64,000 nucleotides of DNA. Origin: WLMZ01 sp043753895 (GTDB lineage Bacteria > Actinomycetota > Acidimicrobiia > Acidimicrobiales > Ilumatobacteraceae). A program made the translations under genes and the position numbers. This document shows, one piece after another, positions 38,255 through 46,390 of this stretch. The number at the start of each line of letters is the position of its first letter. Within the stretch, counting starts at the first letter, position 1. The notes below the pieces were generated by a model that was not told the DNA's origin, made no database searches, and worked only from the letters and a program-made list of their open reading frames with translations. The stretch spans positions 1-64,000 of the forward strand of contig JAYUWK010000107.1 of assembly GCA_043753895.1 (NCBI GenBank), read 5' to 3'.

Positions 38255-40417
38255 CTACTTGCATCCGCTCTCAGCGGGCGGCGCGCCGACCTGCAGGTCG
38301 CGTAGCGCGACACCGCCGTTACGCATCTCCAGTGAAAGGCGTGCTGGGTTCGGCAGACGAACTGCGGCACGAATCTCTCCGTCGACGATCAGCGCAGCCG
38401 AATGAGCGCCGACGACGACGGCAAACGCGTGGATGGCCGTGTCTGCAGCGGTGGGTTGTGCCGTGTCCACACTCGCTGGATCCATGATGACCGAGTCGAA
38501 TACCGTTGCGTCGTTGCCCGAAAACACCTCGGTGTCGGCGATGTTCAGACGCATCGTCTCGTCAGTGCTCCGCGCTCCGTCGAAACGGAACGATAGGAAC
38601 GACGCACCTGCGCCGGGCGCTGCGGTGTAGGTGCCTGATATTCGCGTGCACAGTGACGGACTGAGCTCAAGCACGTCGTCAGAGGAGGCAGCGGTGTCGG
38701 CCGACAACGTGGCCCGGCCAGCCCCGGCGACCCACGACGATGCGGTACCGAGCGCCCGAGTGGGAGTCAGTGTCCGACCCGCGCCGCCGCGCAGCAATGC
38801 ATCTGCTTGGTCATTGCGAACGTAGATGTTGTAGTCGCTGCCCGCATATGCCCGAGTGAAGTTGGCATGCACATAGTCGGCAAATGGAGTGCCAGCCGCC
38901 ATCGGCATTGCCGTCTCTTCGAGAAACGCAGCTGGACGCGCCTCGCGCATGTCGTCGGCGAACCACTCCCAGGTCTTCGGCAACACGTACTGCGGTCCGG
39001 TACGGCCGAGATAGATCTGACCCATCATGACACTCTCCCAGATGAACCGAGTGGCCGACACGCGACGGTAATTGAGATAGGTCCACGGGAAATTGGTCCA
39101 GGCCAAGAGCGGATCATCAGCTTTGGAGACAAGGTCGAGCGTGGCGCGAACCGTGCGTTGATTTCCCGGTTGAGCGGCCTCACGATCGAGCGACGTCTGA
39201 TGCACATTGGAGAAGCTGCTTGCGGCCTGCAGACCCTGGGTGAGGTGCGAGCCACTACTTGTTGCAACCGCTATCAAGCCGGCCATGAGTGGCCACGCGA
39301 TGATGGACCGGAAGTCTCCGTGCTCCCGTTGGATCAAGCGGTATCCGTGGCCGATAACGGTCGCACCCATTAATGCTGTCGGCAGCGCCAGAATGGCGAA
39401 ATAGTGGGACGAATATCGTTGGCTGAGCACCAGTTCGATCCATGCTCCAACAAACCAGAGCGAGAGACAGAGGTGAACAGACCGCTCTCGACGATCAAGC
39501 GTGCGCCATAGCGCACCTGTGACCCCAAAGAAGCTGATCACGATGACCAACGACATGGGCCAACGGCGGTAGTACCGGAGAATCACATCGCGTCCGTACA
39601 CAATTTGATTTGCAAGACTCCGTCCGGTGCCAGTGGACTGATACTTGGCGTAGGTCCACCACCCACTCCAAAATTCTTCGAAGCTCGATCGGGCTACGTA
39701 GTAAAGCGGCGCGGCAGCAACCACCAGTATTGGAGTGAGTATCAGGGTTCGACGACATCTCCGATAGAGGGCATCGTCATCGATGTCATCAAGGCGCTGC
39801 CAGGCCAGCAGACCAACTGCAAAGGCGGCAATGGCCGACACAAGAAGCGTCTGAACGGCCAATCCAATCAGCACCCCTACTGCGACTGCTGACCAGTGTG
39901 CTCTCCGGGGCCGCCATGCGGTCGGCCAGAGGCCGATGAGCCACGCGGCTGCAAACAATCCGACTATCTTGTTCCTGCTGTACGAGACACCTGCGTAGTC
40001 GGCCGGGCCGAGCGCGAAATGGAAGAACACGTAGATACCAACTGCGAACCCGACCAAGCGATGACCTCCGACGGCCCGAACCGTGCGACTCGCTGCCCAA
40101 GCAAGGAGGCCGCTCACGGCGAGCACGATAAAGGAGATTGCGTACCAGAAGCCGTCCCATGACGTGAGCCCTGCGACCACATAGTCCACCATGGGCTCGA
40201 GTGGACCCTTGTTGATCGGACCATTTTGGTAGAACGACCCGCCAAAACGAATCGTGCGCTCGACATAGTCTCGCGTCTCTTGGGGATCCCAGTTTTGCGA
40301 TCGGAATTCATTGTTGAAGAAGGCTGCGACCACCATCGCACCGACCAGAAACACCGTGGCGTACAGGAACACCCGCGACCAACGATTCCATCCCAACGGG
40401 GTGGCGGGCGCACTCAT
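38255..40417 (-). CDS. Polytopic membrane protein, GT-C glycosyltransferase-like, with C-terminal extracytoplasmic domain
   Basis: A 720-residue membrane protein of unknown function. Residues 10-35 form a first helix, then an extracytoplasmic loop (NWDPQETRDYVERTIRFGGSFYQNGPINKGPLEP), then about nine more helices to about residue 410. The arrangement (long first loop with acidic residues, many helices) resembles GT-C lipid-linked-sugar transferases. From about 430 the chain is soluble, and the last 130 or so residues (SFLSFRFDGARSTDETMRLNI to DLQVGAPP) look like a beta-sandwich sugar-binding or LamG-type domain. It overlaps the neighbouring membrane gene (ATGA). Confidence 0.6.
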   Translation of the reverse strand: MSAPATPLGWNRWSRVFLYATVFLVGAMVVAAFFNNEFRSQNWDPQETRDYVERTIRFGGSFYQNGPINKGPLEPMVDYVVAGLTSWDGFWYAISFIVLAVSGLLAWAASRTVRAVGGHRLVGFAVGIYVFFHFALGPADYAGVSYSRNKIVGLFAAAWLIGLWPTAWRPRRAHWSAVAVGVLIGLAVQTLLVSAIAAFAVGLLAWQRLDDIDDDALYRRCRRTLILTPILVVAAAPLYYVARSSFEEFWSGWWTYAKYQSTGTGRSLANQIVYGRDVILRYYRRWPMSLVIVISFFGVTGALWRTLDRRERSVHLCLSLWFVGAWIELVLSQRYSSHYFAILALPTALMGATVIGHGYRLIQREHGDFRSIIAWPLMAGLIAVATSSGSHLTQGLQAASSFSNVHQTSLDREAAQPGNQRTVRATLDLVSKADDPLLAWTNFPWTYLNYRRVSATRFIWESVMMGQIYLGRTGPQYVLPKTWEWFADDMREARPAAFLEETAMPMAAGTPFADYVHANFTRAYAGSDYNIYVRNDQADALLRGGAGRTLTPTRALGTASSWVAGAGRATLSADTAASSDDVLELSPSLCTRISGTYTAAPGAGASFLSFRFDGARSTDETMRLNIADTEVFSGNDATVFDSVIMDPASVDTAQPTAADTAIHAFAVVVGAHSAALIVDGEIRAAVRLPNPARLSLEMRNGGVALRDLQVGAPPAESGCK

Positions 40418-41868
40418 TCTGCCGTCACCTTGCGGCGACGAGCGTCGTCGAGCAGGGTGTCCACGCCGAGACTGACACAGATCGCCAAGATCAACGCCAT
40501 ACGCGCCAGCGGGCCCACCATGTGTCGTTGCACCTCGACCGAGTCGCCCACATAGGCCATGTACAGGTCGACGAATGTCGACGCAAGCAGCAGCCCCAAC
40601 ACGATGGACTGCAATCCGCGTCGTCGCGCCGCGAGTGCGAGACCTACGCATGCCAACAGCGACCAGATCAACAATCCGAGTCGCGACGTGGGGCCGCCAA
40701 CCTGCCCAGGCGTTGTCGCAGGGAGTCGCTTGGTCACATGAAACGCGTCGTACGCAGATTGATCACTGCTCAACAACGTCGGCAGATCGCGGTAGAGCGC
40801 GCTCACCCAATGCGGAATGAAACGCACATCCGACTCGAGCATCTGGCGCTGCCCACTGCCTCTGGCCCACGCGCGAAAGGACTCGAGATCGGCGCTGTTG
40901 AGCATCTTCCAGTTGTTGTCGAAGCTACTGAAACCGGTGCGTTCCACCAGCGCGTCGCTCATCGGCATACCCTGATCGACGAACCAGTTGGTCAGTTCCT
41001 TGTCGGGGAGCACGCGCAAGCCCACGTTGTTCAATGTGGCATAGCGATTGCGGCCGTTGACGAACTGGGCCGCGCCGATACCGAGACACACGACGAGTGT
41101 GATGACGCCCCAGCGGCGCAGCGCTCGACGCAGATCGGGATCGGCGCCCCTCCAGAGGAATGAGGCGAGCAGCAACGCCGGAACCCCGATCGCCATCCAT
41201 GGCGGCACATTCGAATCGCGCGCCGTGAGCCACGCAATGGTCGTGAGTGTGGCCCATCGCAGGCGAATCACCGTTGGCTCGGCGGAGAAGCGCCACCACA
41301 TCGACACCGAAACCACGGCAAGTGTCATGCCCAGCGACTCGCTCAGAATGTGGGTATTCCACAGAGCGAACCGCGGCTCGAGGCCGATCATGATGATCAG
41401 CAGTCCGGCAAGCAGGCGTGCCTCGGCTTGCCGCAGAATCCGACAGGCCACGCGAACAGCGAACAGATACGCCAACCCATAGAGGAAGGTCTGGACCACG
41501 ACCGTCACCACCGTGCTGCGCCCGAGCAGGAACAACAGCGTGGGGAATGCAATCGGACGCTCAGCGGCGTAGAACGCAGGCGAGAACGGTGTGAGCCTGG
41601 CGGCATTGATGAACGAGAACGAGTCCGGGAAGAAGATCTTGAACTGACCGGGCCACGACGCGCCCAAGGTGCGCACAACGAACAGCAACAGCCCGAGAGA
41701 TGCGACCACTCCCGCCGCCGTCGAGATCCAGCCGGCATCTGTGAGGCGCGGCCACACCGCGCGATTCATCCACCGTCCCAGCGATGTCTCGCCGGCGGGC
41801 GATGTCGTACGCACAGGCTGCTCGGAGAGTTCGGCCGCGGCGTCAGAATCGGGTGCGGTCGTGGGCAT
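40414..41868 (-). CDS. Polytopic membrane protein, GT-C-like
   Basis: A 484-residue membrane protein with about ten hydrophobic helices. An extracytoplasmic-type loop follows helix 1 (IFFPDSFSFINAARLTPFSPAFYAAERPIAFP), and a late loop carries YDAFHVTKRLPATTPG before the final helices. This is consistent with a GT-C glycosyltransferase or polymer-assembly protein, but no diagnostic catalytic motif is certain. I start at 41868 (MPTTAPDSD), 8 nt after a -10-like TAGCGT; an ATG at 41895 is also in frame. It is paired with the next membrane gene; both sit between nusB and pyrR. Confidence 0.6.
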   Translation of the reverse strand: MPTTAPDSDAAAELSEQPVRTTSPAGETSLGRWMNRAVWPRLTDAGWISTAAGVVASLGLLLFVVRTLGASWPGQFKIFFPDSFSFINAARLTPFSPAFYAAERPIAFPTLLFLLGRSTVVTVVVQTFLYGLAYLFAVRVACRILRQAEARLLAGLLIIMIGLEPRFALWNTHILSESLGMTLAVVSVSMWWRFSAEPTVIRLRWATLTTIAWLTARDSNVPPWMAIGVPALLLASFLWRGADPDLRRALRRWGVITLVVCLGIGAAQFVNGRNRYATLNNVGLRVLPDKELTNWFVDQGMPMSDALVERTGFSSFDNNWKMLNSADLESFRAWARGSGQRQMLESDVRFIPHWVSALYRDLPTLLSSDQSAYDAFHVTKRLPATTPGQVGGPTSRLGLLIWSLLACVGLALAARRRGLQSIVLGLLLASTFVDLYMAYVGDSVEVQRHMVGPLARMALILAICVSLGVDTLLDDARRRKVTAE

Positions 41869-42173
41869 CGGGCGAGACGCTAGTGCCCTGTCCATATACG
41901 TTGGGGGCGCGCCGACCTGACACCGCCGCATTGAGACAGACCCCACATTGGTGGCAGGTCCTCCCACTCCCGATCACAATCTGGCGCAACTCAGGGTTTT
42001 GTCCGCGCGAACAGATCGACTGTGCACATCTTCCCTCGCTCAAACGGGCTGGGACGGGGACCGGACGTGTGCCGTTCAGCGATCGTTCGGCGCCTAGCAC
42101 CCACCACCTGACCCACGCGGACCTTTGTGGTCAGAGCACGAGTAACCGCGGCGTGTTGCTAGGCGGCGTGTTG
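41869..42173. other. 305-bp intergenic region without an assigned gene
   Basis: Between nusB and the membrane-protein pair. It holds a putative -10 TAGCGT (41877-41882, minus strand) for the membrane gene. A minus-strand frame at 41843-42100 encodes an unmatched stretch with CHQCGVC, but it overlaps the start of the membrane gene and has no other support. Part of a 15-bp direct repeat lies at the nusB side. No terminator was recognised. Confidence 0.4.
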
Positions 42174-42177
42174 CTAG
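42148..42177. repeat. 15-bp perfect tandem duplication spanning the nusB stop
   Basis: GCGGCGTGTTGCTAG occurs twice back to back (42148-42162 and 42163-42177). The nusB stop TAG lies in the second copy (42174-42176). Since 15 is a multiple of 3, the first copy repeats the stop in the same frame. Confidence 0.9.
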
Positions 42178-42596
42178 GCCGCGCGCACCTTCGGTGCGAT
42201 GGCCGAGAGAACGCCGTTGACAAACCGTCCGGAATCGTCGGTGGAGAAACGCTTGGCGAGTTCGACGGCCTCGTCGATGACCACGGCCACGGGAACCTCT
42301 GGCCGACCCATCAGTTCGAAAATCCCGATGCGCAACACGTTTCGGTCGATGGTCGGCATGCGCTGCAACGTCCAACCTTTGGAGTGGCTGGCGATGAGAT
42401 CATCGATGTCGCGACCGTGTTGTTGCACGCCGGCAATGAGCATCTGGGTGAGGTCGTCCACGGGTAACACCTGTGCGTCGACCACATCGGTGGGTGCCAT
42501 CGACTTCGATTCAGCTTCGTACAACAGGATCAACGCCCGCTCCCGGGCGTCGGATCGTTCGTCTTCGTCGCCGTCCTGGCGGATACGGCGTGCCAT
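42174..42596 (-). CDS. nusB: Transcription antitermination factor NusB
   Basis: A 140-residue all-helical protein binding rRNA boxA with NusE/S10. The core ARERALILLYEAESK, LIASHSKGWTLQRMPTIDRNVLRIGIFELM and VAVVIDEAVELAKRFSTDDSGRFVNGVLSAIA is diagnostic. It starts 5 bp after the efp stop and follows aroQ-pepP-efp, the usual order. The 3' end carries a 15-bp duplication. Confidence 0.96.
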   Translation of the reverse strand: MARRIRQDGDEDERSDARERALILLYEAESKSMAPTDVVDAQVLPVDDLTQMLIAGVQQHGRDIDDLIASHSKGWTLQRMPTIDRNVLRIGIFELMGRPEVPVAVVIDEAVELAKRFSTDDSGRFVNGVLSAIAPKVRAA

Positions 42597-42601
42597 GTTG
42601 C

Positions 42602-43165
42602 TCAGACCCGCGTCATGTAGTCGCCGGTACGCGTGTCGACCTTGACGCGGTCGCCCGGGTTGATGAACAACGGGACCTGGATGACCTTGCCGGTCTCGAG
42701 CGTGGCCGGCTTGCGGGCACCACTCACACGATCGCCTTGCACGCCGGGGTCGGTGTCAGCGATGGTCAGCTCGACAGAGGCGGCGATCTCGACGCTGACG
42801 ATCTCGCCCTGATACGTGGCGATCGTTGCCATCATCGATTCGACCATGTAGTCGGCCGCGTCACCGAGTGCCTTGGGGGGCACGGTCATCTGGTCGTAGG
42901 TCGCCGTGTCCATGAACACGTAGTCGTCGCCGTCGCGATAGAGGAACTGCATGTCGCTGCGGTCGATGATGGCCTGCTCGACGCGGATACCTGCGTTGAA
43001 GGTCTTCTCGATGACCGCGCCATTGCGCAGATTGCGGATCTTGGTGCGCACGAATGCCCCACCTTTGCCGGGCTTGACGTGTTGGAACTCGACGACCTGG
43101 AACAGGCCGTTGTCGAGCTCGAGCGTGATCCCGTTCTTCAGTTCGTTGGTGGTGATGGCAGGCAT
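42602..43165 (-). CDS. efp: Elongation factor P
   Basis: A 187-residue factor that rescues ribosomes stalled at polyproline. Domain I contains KPGKGGAFVRTKIRNLRNGAVIEKTFNAG with the lysine tip; domains II and III follow, ending in IQVPLFINPGDRVKVDTRTGDYMTRV. The ATG at 43165 lies inside the 3' end of pepP (about 28-bp overlap). No epmA/epmB partner genes are visible; actinobacterial EF-P is typically unmodified. Confidence 0.96.
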   Translation of the reverse strand: MPAITTNELKNGITLELDNGLFQVVEFQHVKPGKGGAFVRTKIRNLRNGAVIEKTFNAGIRVEQAIIDRSDMQFLYRDGDDYVFMDTATYDQMTVPPKALGDAADYMVESMMATIATYQGEIVSVEIAASVELTIADTDPGVQGDRVSGARKPATLETGKVIQVPLFINPGDRVKVDTRTGDYMTRV

Positions 43166-44262
43166 GGCGAATCCTTGGGCGTTTTGGTGAGCGGCTGGCA
43201 TCCGTTGGTGGTAACCACCACCATGTCTTCGATTCGGACGCCACCGAAGTCTCTACGATAGACGCCCGGTTCCACAGTCACCACGTCGGCGAGGTGAAGA
43301 GTGTCGTCGAAGCTCTGCGTGAGCCATGGCGATTCGTGAATCTGCAGGCCCACGCCGTGACCGGTGCCGTGGTTGAACCATGCTCCCCATCCGGCCGAGG
43401 CAATATGGGCTCGACACACATCGTCTATGTGTCGGCCGCTCGCGCCCGGGGCGACGGCCGCGACCCCGCCGGTCTGCGCAGCGAGCACGACTGCATAGAC
43501 CTCTGCCTGCATCTGGGTGGGGTTGCCGATCGTGAAGGTGCGAGTCATGTCGCTGTGGTAGCCATCGAACAAGGCGCCAAAGTCGACGACCACGGTCATG
43601 CCCTCGGTGATGCGCGTGTGGTCGGGATGGTGATGCGGCATCGCGGCATTCGCCCCGGCCGCGATGATGGTGTCGAAACTCGGCGCCTCGGCGCCCCGGG
43701 CGCGCATCGCTGCATCGAGGGCATCGCGGAAGTCGACCTCGGTTGGTTCGTCGTGCAGATCGGGCAGGGTCGCCGCAAGCGCCTGATCTGCGATGTCTGC
43801 CGCGTGGGCCATTCGATCGATTTCCCCGCGCTCTTTCGTGCGCCGGAGTGTTTCGACCAACCCTGCGGTCGGTACCCACACGGCGTCGACTGTTGCGGCC
43901 AGTGATGAGTGATCGGCGAAGCTGATGTGGCCACCCTCGAAGCCGAGCCGTGTGGCCGCGCTGACCGTGGAAGACAGCTGTGCCACCTGCCCAGCGCGGG
44001 TGCTGCCGACGGCGACTTGCACGTCGACGCCGACCACCCTGCTCTGCTCCTGAGCCTGATCGCCGTAGCGGCCATCGGTGATGAGGGTGAGTCCATTGGG
44101 CGCGACCACCAACCACGCGCTCGATCCGGTAAAACCTGTGAGCCAACGAATGTTGACGAGGCTGGTGACCAAGAGCGCATTCGTACCGGCGCCCGCGAGT
44201 GCGTCGAGCAGACGTGGCGCCCGAGCGGCGTAGTCGAGGTCGACGAGTTGTGGTGCGTTCAC
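43138..44262 (-). CDS. Xaa-Pro aminopeptidase (M24 family)
   Basis: A 374-residue creatinase-type peptidase cleaving X-Pro bonds. The N-terminal creatinase-like domain is followed by the metallopeptidase core with all five metal ligands. They lie in VVVDFGALFDGYHSDMTRTFTIG (two Asp), FNHGTGHGVGLQIHE (His), VEPGVY (Glu) and GGVRIEDMVVV (Glu). It overlaps aroQ upstream and efp downstream. The C-terminal tail CQPLTKTPKDSPCLPSPPTN lies over the efp start. Confidence 0.92.
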   Translation of the reverse strand: MNAPQLVDLDYAARAPRLLDALAGAGTNALLVTSLVNIRWLTGFTGSSAWLVVAPNGLTLITDGRYGDQAQEQSRVVGVDVQVAVGSTRAGQVAQLSSTVSAATRLGFEGGHISFADHSSLAATVDAVWVPTAGLVETLRRTKERGEIDRMAHAADIADQALAATLPDLHDEPTEVDFRDALDAAMRARGAEAPSFDTIIAAGANAAMPHHHPDHTRITEGMTVVVDFGALFDGYHSDMTRTFTIGNPTQMQAEVYAVVLAAQTGGVAAVAPGASGRHIDDVCRAHIASAGWGAWFNHGTGHGVGLQIHESPWLTQSFDDTLHLADVVTVEPGVYRRDFGGVRIEDMVVVTTNGCQPLTKTPKDSPCLPSPPTN

Positions 44263-44705
44263 AGGCCCAGCCGTCGAGCCACTGCCTGCACCGCCAATTC
44301 ATAGCCGTGGAGGCCCAACCCAACGATCGTGCCGGTGGCCACGGGCGACACGACACTGGTATGCCGCCACGGCTCGCGCGCATTGGGATTGGAGATGTGC
44401 ACCTCGATCACGGGGCCGGCGAATGCCGCGAGGGCATCATGCAGGCTCCAGGCGTAATGCGTGAAGGCACCCGGGTTGATGATGATCGCCACGGCATCGG
44501 TACGCGCTGCGTGAATGGCATCGACGAGTTCGCCTTCGTGGTTCGTCTGGCAATGCTCGATCGACAGGTCGAACTGGCTCGCGGCCGCTCGGGCCGCGTC
44601 GACATAGTCCTGCAGCGATGCGGATCCGTAGATGTCAGGCTCGCGTTCACCGAGCAGATTGAGGTTCGGACCATGCAAGAGTGCGATGCGGTTCTGGTTC
44701 GACAT
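44259..44705 (-). CDS. aroQ: 3-dehydroquinate dehydratase, type II
   Basis: Shikimate pathway enzyme, 148-residue dodecamer subunit. LLHGPNLNLLGEREPDIYG holds the catalytic arginine/tyrosine loop. INPGAFTHYAWSLHDALAAF, EVHISNPNAREPWRHTSVVSPVATGTIVGLGLHGY includes the catalytic histidine and the substrate site. It starts 6 bp after the HAD-acyltransferase gene. Confidence 0.96.
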   Translation of the reverse strand: MSNQNRIALLHGPNLNLLGEREPDIYGSASLQDYVDAARAAASQFDLSIEHCQTNHEGELVDAIHAARTDAVAIIINPGAFTHYAWSLHDALAAFAGPVIEVHISNPNAREPWRHTSVVSPVATGTIVGLGLHGYELAVQAVARRLGL

Positions 44706-44711
44706 GGTGAT

Positions 44712-46178
44712 TCAGTCCGTTCCGGGTCGGCGGGTGTAACGCGCCCGCGGGTCGCCCTGATAGCCAGCCGGTAGCGCGGCCGCGAGTTCCTCGTCGGTGG
44801 GGACGTGTTTGGCGCGACCCTCCGGAGGCAACAGCGCCGCGATCGCTCGCATCAGCTTCTTGGTGTCGGCATCCTGGCTGCGGTACTTCATGTCGACCGG
44901 CGCCCCCACCTTGACCGTGACCAATGGCGGATCGACGACGTTGAGCATCGCGGGAAGCCGGGCATTACGCGCCCACACTTTTTCGGTTCCCCACAGTCCA
45001 ACGGGAATGACCGGCACCTTGGTCAATGCGGCCAAGCGGGCCGCGCCCCAGCGACCCTGCAGCACAGGATCGAAAAACTCGATGCCGCGCGGAATCGTGC
45101 CCTGGGGCATGATTGCCACGATGTCGCCGGCCGCAAGCGCCTCTGCCGCAGCCTGCAGCGGTCCGTCGCTGCCCGTGCCCCGTTCTACCCGGATACCGCC
45201 CATGGCAGATGCGATCTGGCCAATAACCGGCGCGTCGAAGACCTCTTTCTTGCCGAGGAAGCGCACGGTTCGACCGGTCTTGGAGATGGCCAGAGCCATC
45301 GCCGCAACGTCGAAGTAGCTGCGATGGTTGCCGCACAAGATGGCGGGGCCGATGGCAGGGATATTCTCGATGCCGCTGATGTGGAAACGGGCGTACGGGA
45401 AAAACATCGGATGGGTGAACGCAAGCGCGATTTTCTGCAGTTCGAGACCAATCACCGGCACCTTTGCACCTCCGGACGGCACATCGAGTCGAATCACCGG
45501 CCACCGTCGGGCGGCGGCCATCAACACCATACGTGGGTCCGGGTTGACGACGAAGGGATTTCCCACCGCAGTCAACAGCGGAGTGTCGTACACGCTGTCG
45601 CTGTAGGCAAAACTCTTGGACATGTCGATGTTGTTGTGTCGGGCCCACTCCTGCACTGCGGCCAATTTGCCAGAACTCCACACGAACGGTCCGGACAACG
45701 TGCCGTCATAGATGCCGTCGGCGTTCACGGTGTAGCGGGTGGCCACGACGCCGTCGAGGCCGAGCAAGTCGGCGAACGGCTTGACCAGATCGTACGGCGT
45801 CGTGGTCGCGAGCACGACGGGTCGGCCCGCGGCGCGATGCTCGTCGAACAAGGCGCCGGCCAATGGCTGCACCATCTCGGCCAATTGCCCGGCAACCGAT
45901 TCTGCTGCGTCCTGCACTGCTTGACGCGAACGACCCTTGGCCATCGTGACGGCTTGGCGCGCCAAGGCCATGCTCGGCAACGTCTCGCCAATGGTGTTGA
46001 ACAGGTTGAACAGGAACTTCTCACCGGGGATGTTGCGATTGATCAACCCGGCGGTCTTCATCGCCGCGCTGAACACTTCGCCCGACGCACCGGCGAGCAG
46101 CGTGCGGTCGAGATCAAAGAACGCCGCTGCGCCCTGGGGCTCGGATGCGTGGGGCCGGGGTCGCTTGGCAGGACTCAT
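44712..46178 (-). CDS. HAD-family phosphatase fused to PlsC-like acyltransferase
   Basis: A 488-residue fusion. Residues 1-235 or so are a HAD-IB hydrolase with AAFFDLDRTLL, the VLATTTPYD motif and YSDSVYDTPLL. Residues 260-470 are a 1-acyl-glycerol-3-phosphate acyltransferase with AILCGNHRSYFD (the NHxxxxD box) and IVAIMPQGTIPRG (the EGT-type box as PQGT). It probably makes phosphatidic acid from lysophosphatidic acid; mycobacteria have comparable fusions. A -10-like TACGAT (46185-46190) lies 6 nt before the ATG, so the gene seems to have its own leaderless promoter downstream of the candidate sRNA. Confidence 0.85.
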   Translation of the reverse strand: MSPAKRPRPHASEPQGAAAFFDLDRTLLAGASGEVFSAAMKTAGLINRNIPGEKFLFNLFNTIGETLPSMALARQAVTMAKGRSRQAVQDAAESVAGQLAEMVQPLAGALFDEHRAAGRPVVLATTTPYDLVKPFADLLGLDGVVATRYTVNADGIYDGTLSGPFVWSSGKLAAVQEWARHNNIDMSKSFAYSDSVYDTPLLTAVGNPFVVNPDPRMVLMAAARRWPVIRLDVPSGGAKVPVIGLELQKIALAFTHPMFFPYARFHISGIENIPAIGPAILCGNHRSYFDVAAMALAISKTGRTVRFLGKKEVFDAPVIGQIASAMGGIRVERGTGSDGPLQAAAEALAAGDIVAIMPQGTIPRGIEFFDPVLQGRWGAARLAALTKVPVIPVGLWGTEKVWARNARLPAMLNVVDPPLVTVKVGAPVDMKYRSQDADTKKLMRAIAALLPPEGRAKHVPTDEELAAALPAGYQGDPRARYTRRPGTD

Positions 46179-46184
46179 GGGACC

Positions 46185-46190
46185 ATCGTA
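46185..46190 (-). promoter_or_regulatory. Putative -10 box (leaderless start) of HAD-acyltransferase gene
   Basis: TACGAT on the minus strand, 6 nt before the ATG at 46178. It lies after the presumed end of the candidate sRNA, so the two would be separate transcripts. No convincing -35 is seen. Confidence 0.4.
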
Positions 46191-46194
46191 GGCG

Positions 46195-46320
46195 AAAACG
46201 GGAAAGGTCCCGCTTGGGGGAAGCGGGACCTCTCAACCTTGGAACCCAGGCACTTGGGGGAAGCGCCTTGGTGGGTTCTTGTCGAGCAACTTGTTGGGGG
46301 AACAAGTCACTTCGATGTCA
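46195..46320 (-). ncRNA. Candidate small RNA with three identical C-rich hairpin loops (6C-like)
   Basis: Three hairpins have the loop TTCCCCCAA on the minus strand (TTGGGGGAA on the plus). Loops begin at 46214, 46254 and 46294, exactly 40 nt apart. Stems: 8 bp perfect (46206-46230), 7 bp outer plus an imperfect inner stem (46242-46278), and 5 bp perfect (46289-46307). Transcription on the minus strand is supported by a promoter at 46327-46355. The GC-rich 8-bp hairpin followed by TTTCCCGTTTT at about 46195-46205 could be the terminator. It resembles the actinobacterial 6C RNA class (hairpins with C-rich loops); that class usually has two hairpins with six or more C, so this is a relative at most. 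Confidence 0.6.
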
Positions 46321-46326
46321 TGTGAA

Positions 46327-46355
46327 AGTATGCACGTGAATGAGTGATCTTGCAA
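46327..46355 (-). promoter_or_regulatory. Promoter of the candidate sRNA
   Basis: TTGCAA (46350-46355), 17-nt spacer, CATACT (46327-46332) on the minus strand. The start would be near 46319. Four of six bases match consensus in each box. Confidence 0.55.
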
Positions 46356-46365
46356 GCAGAACTTG

Positions 46366-46386
46366 AAGATAGACGCTATCTTTTTT
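46366..46386 (+). promoter_or_regulatory. Inverted repeat and T-tract before the LysR start
   Basis: AAGATAG-ACG-CTATCTT (46366-46382) continues into TTTT. It looks like a weak terminator, but the GATAG-N3-CTATC dyad is also a LysR-type T-N11-A site next to the LysR start codon, so autoregulation is equally possible. Confidence 0.4.
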
Positions 46387-46390
46387 GGAG

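Noticed and set aside
44805..46325. 506-codon open frame on the plus strand opposite the HAD-acyltransferase gene
   Set aside because: High-GC shadow of a real gene; composition is rich in Arg, His and Gln with no recognisable domain.
46366..46386. Intrinsic terminator for a plus-strand transcript of the hairpin region
   Set aside because: The stem has only two G-C pairs and fits a LysR operator equally well; minus-strand promoter evidence is stronger.
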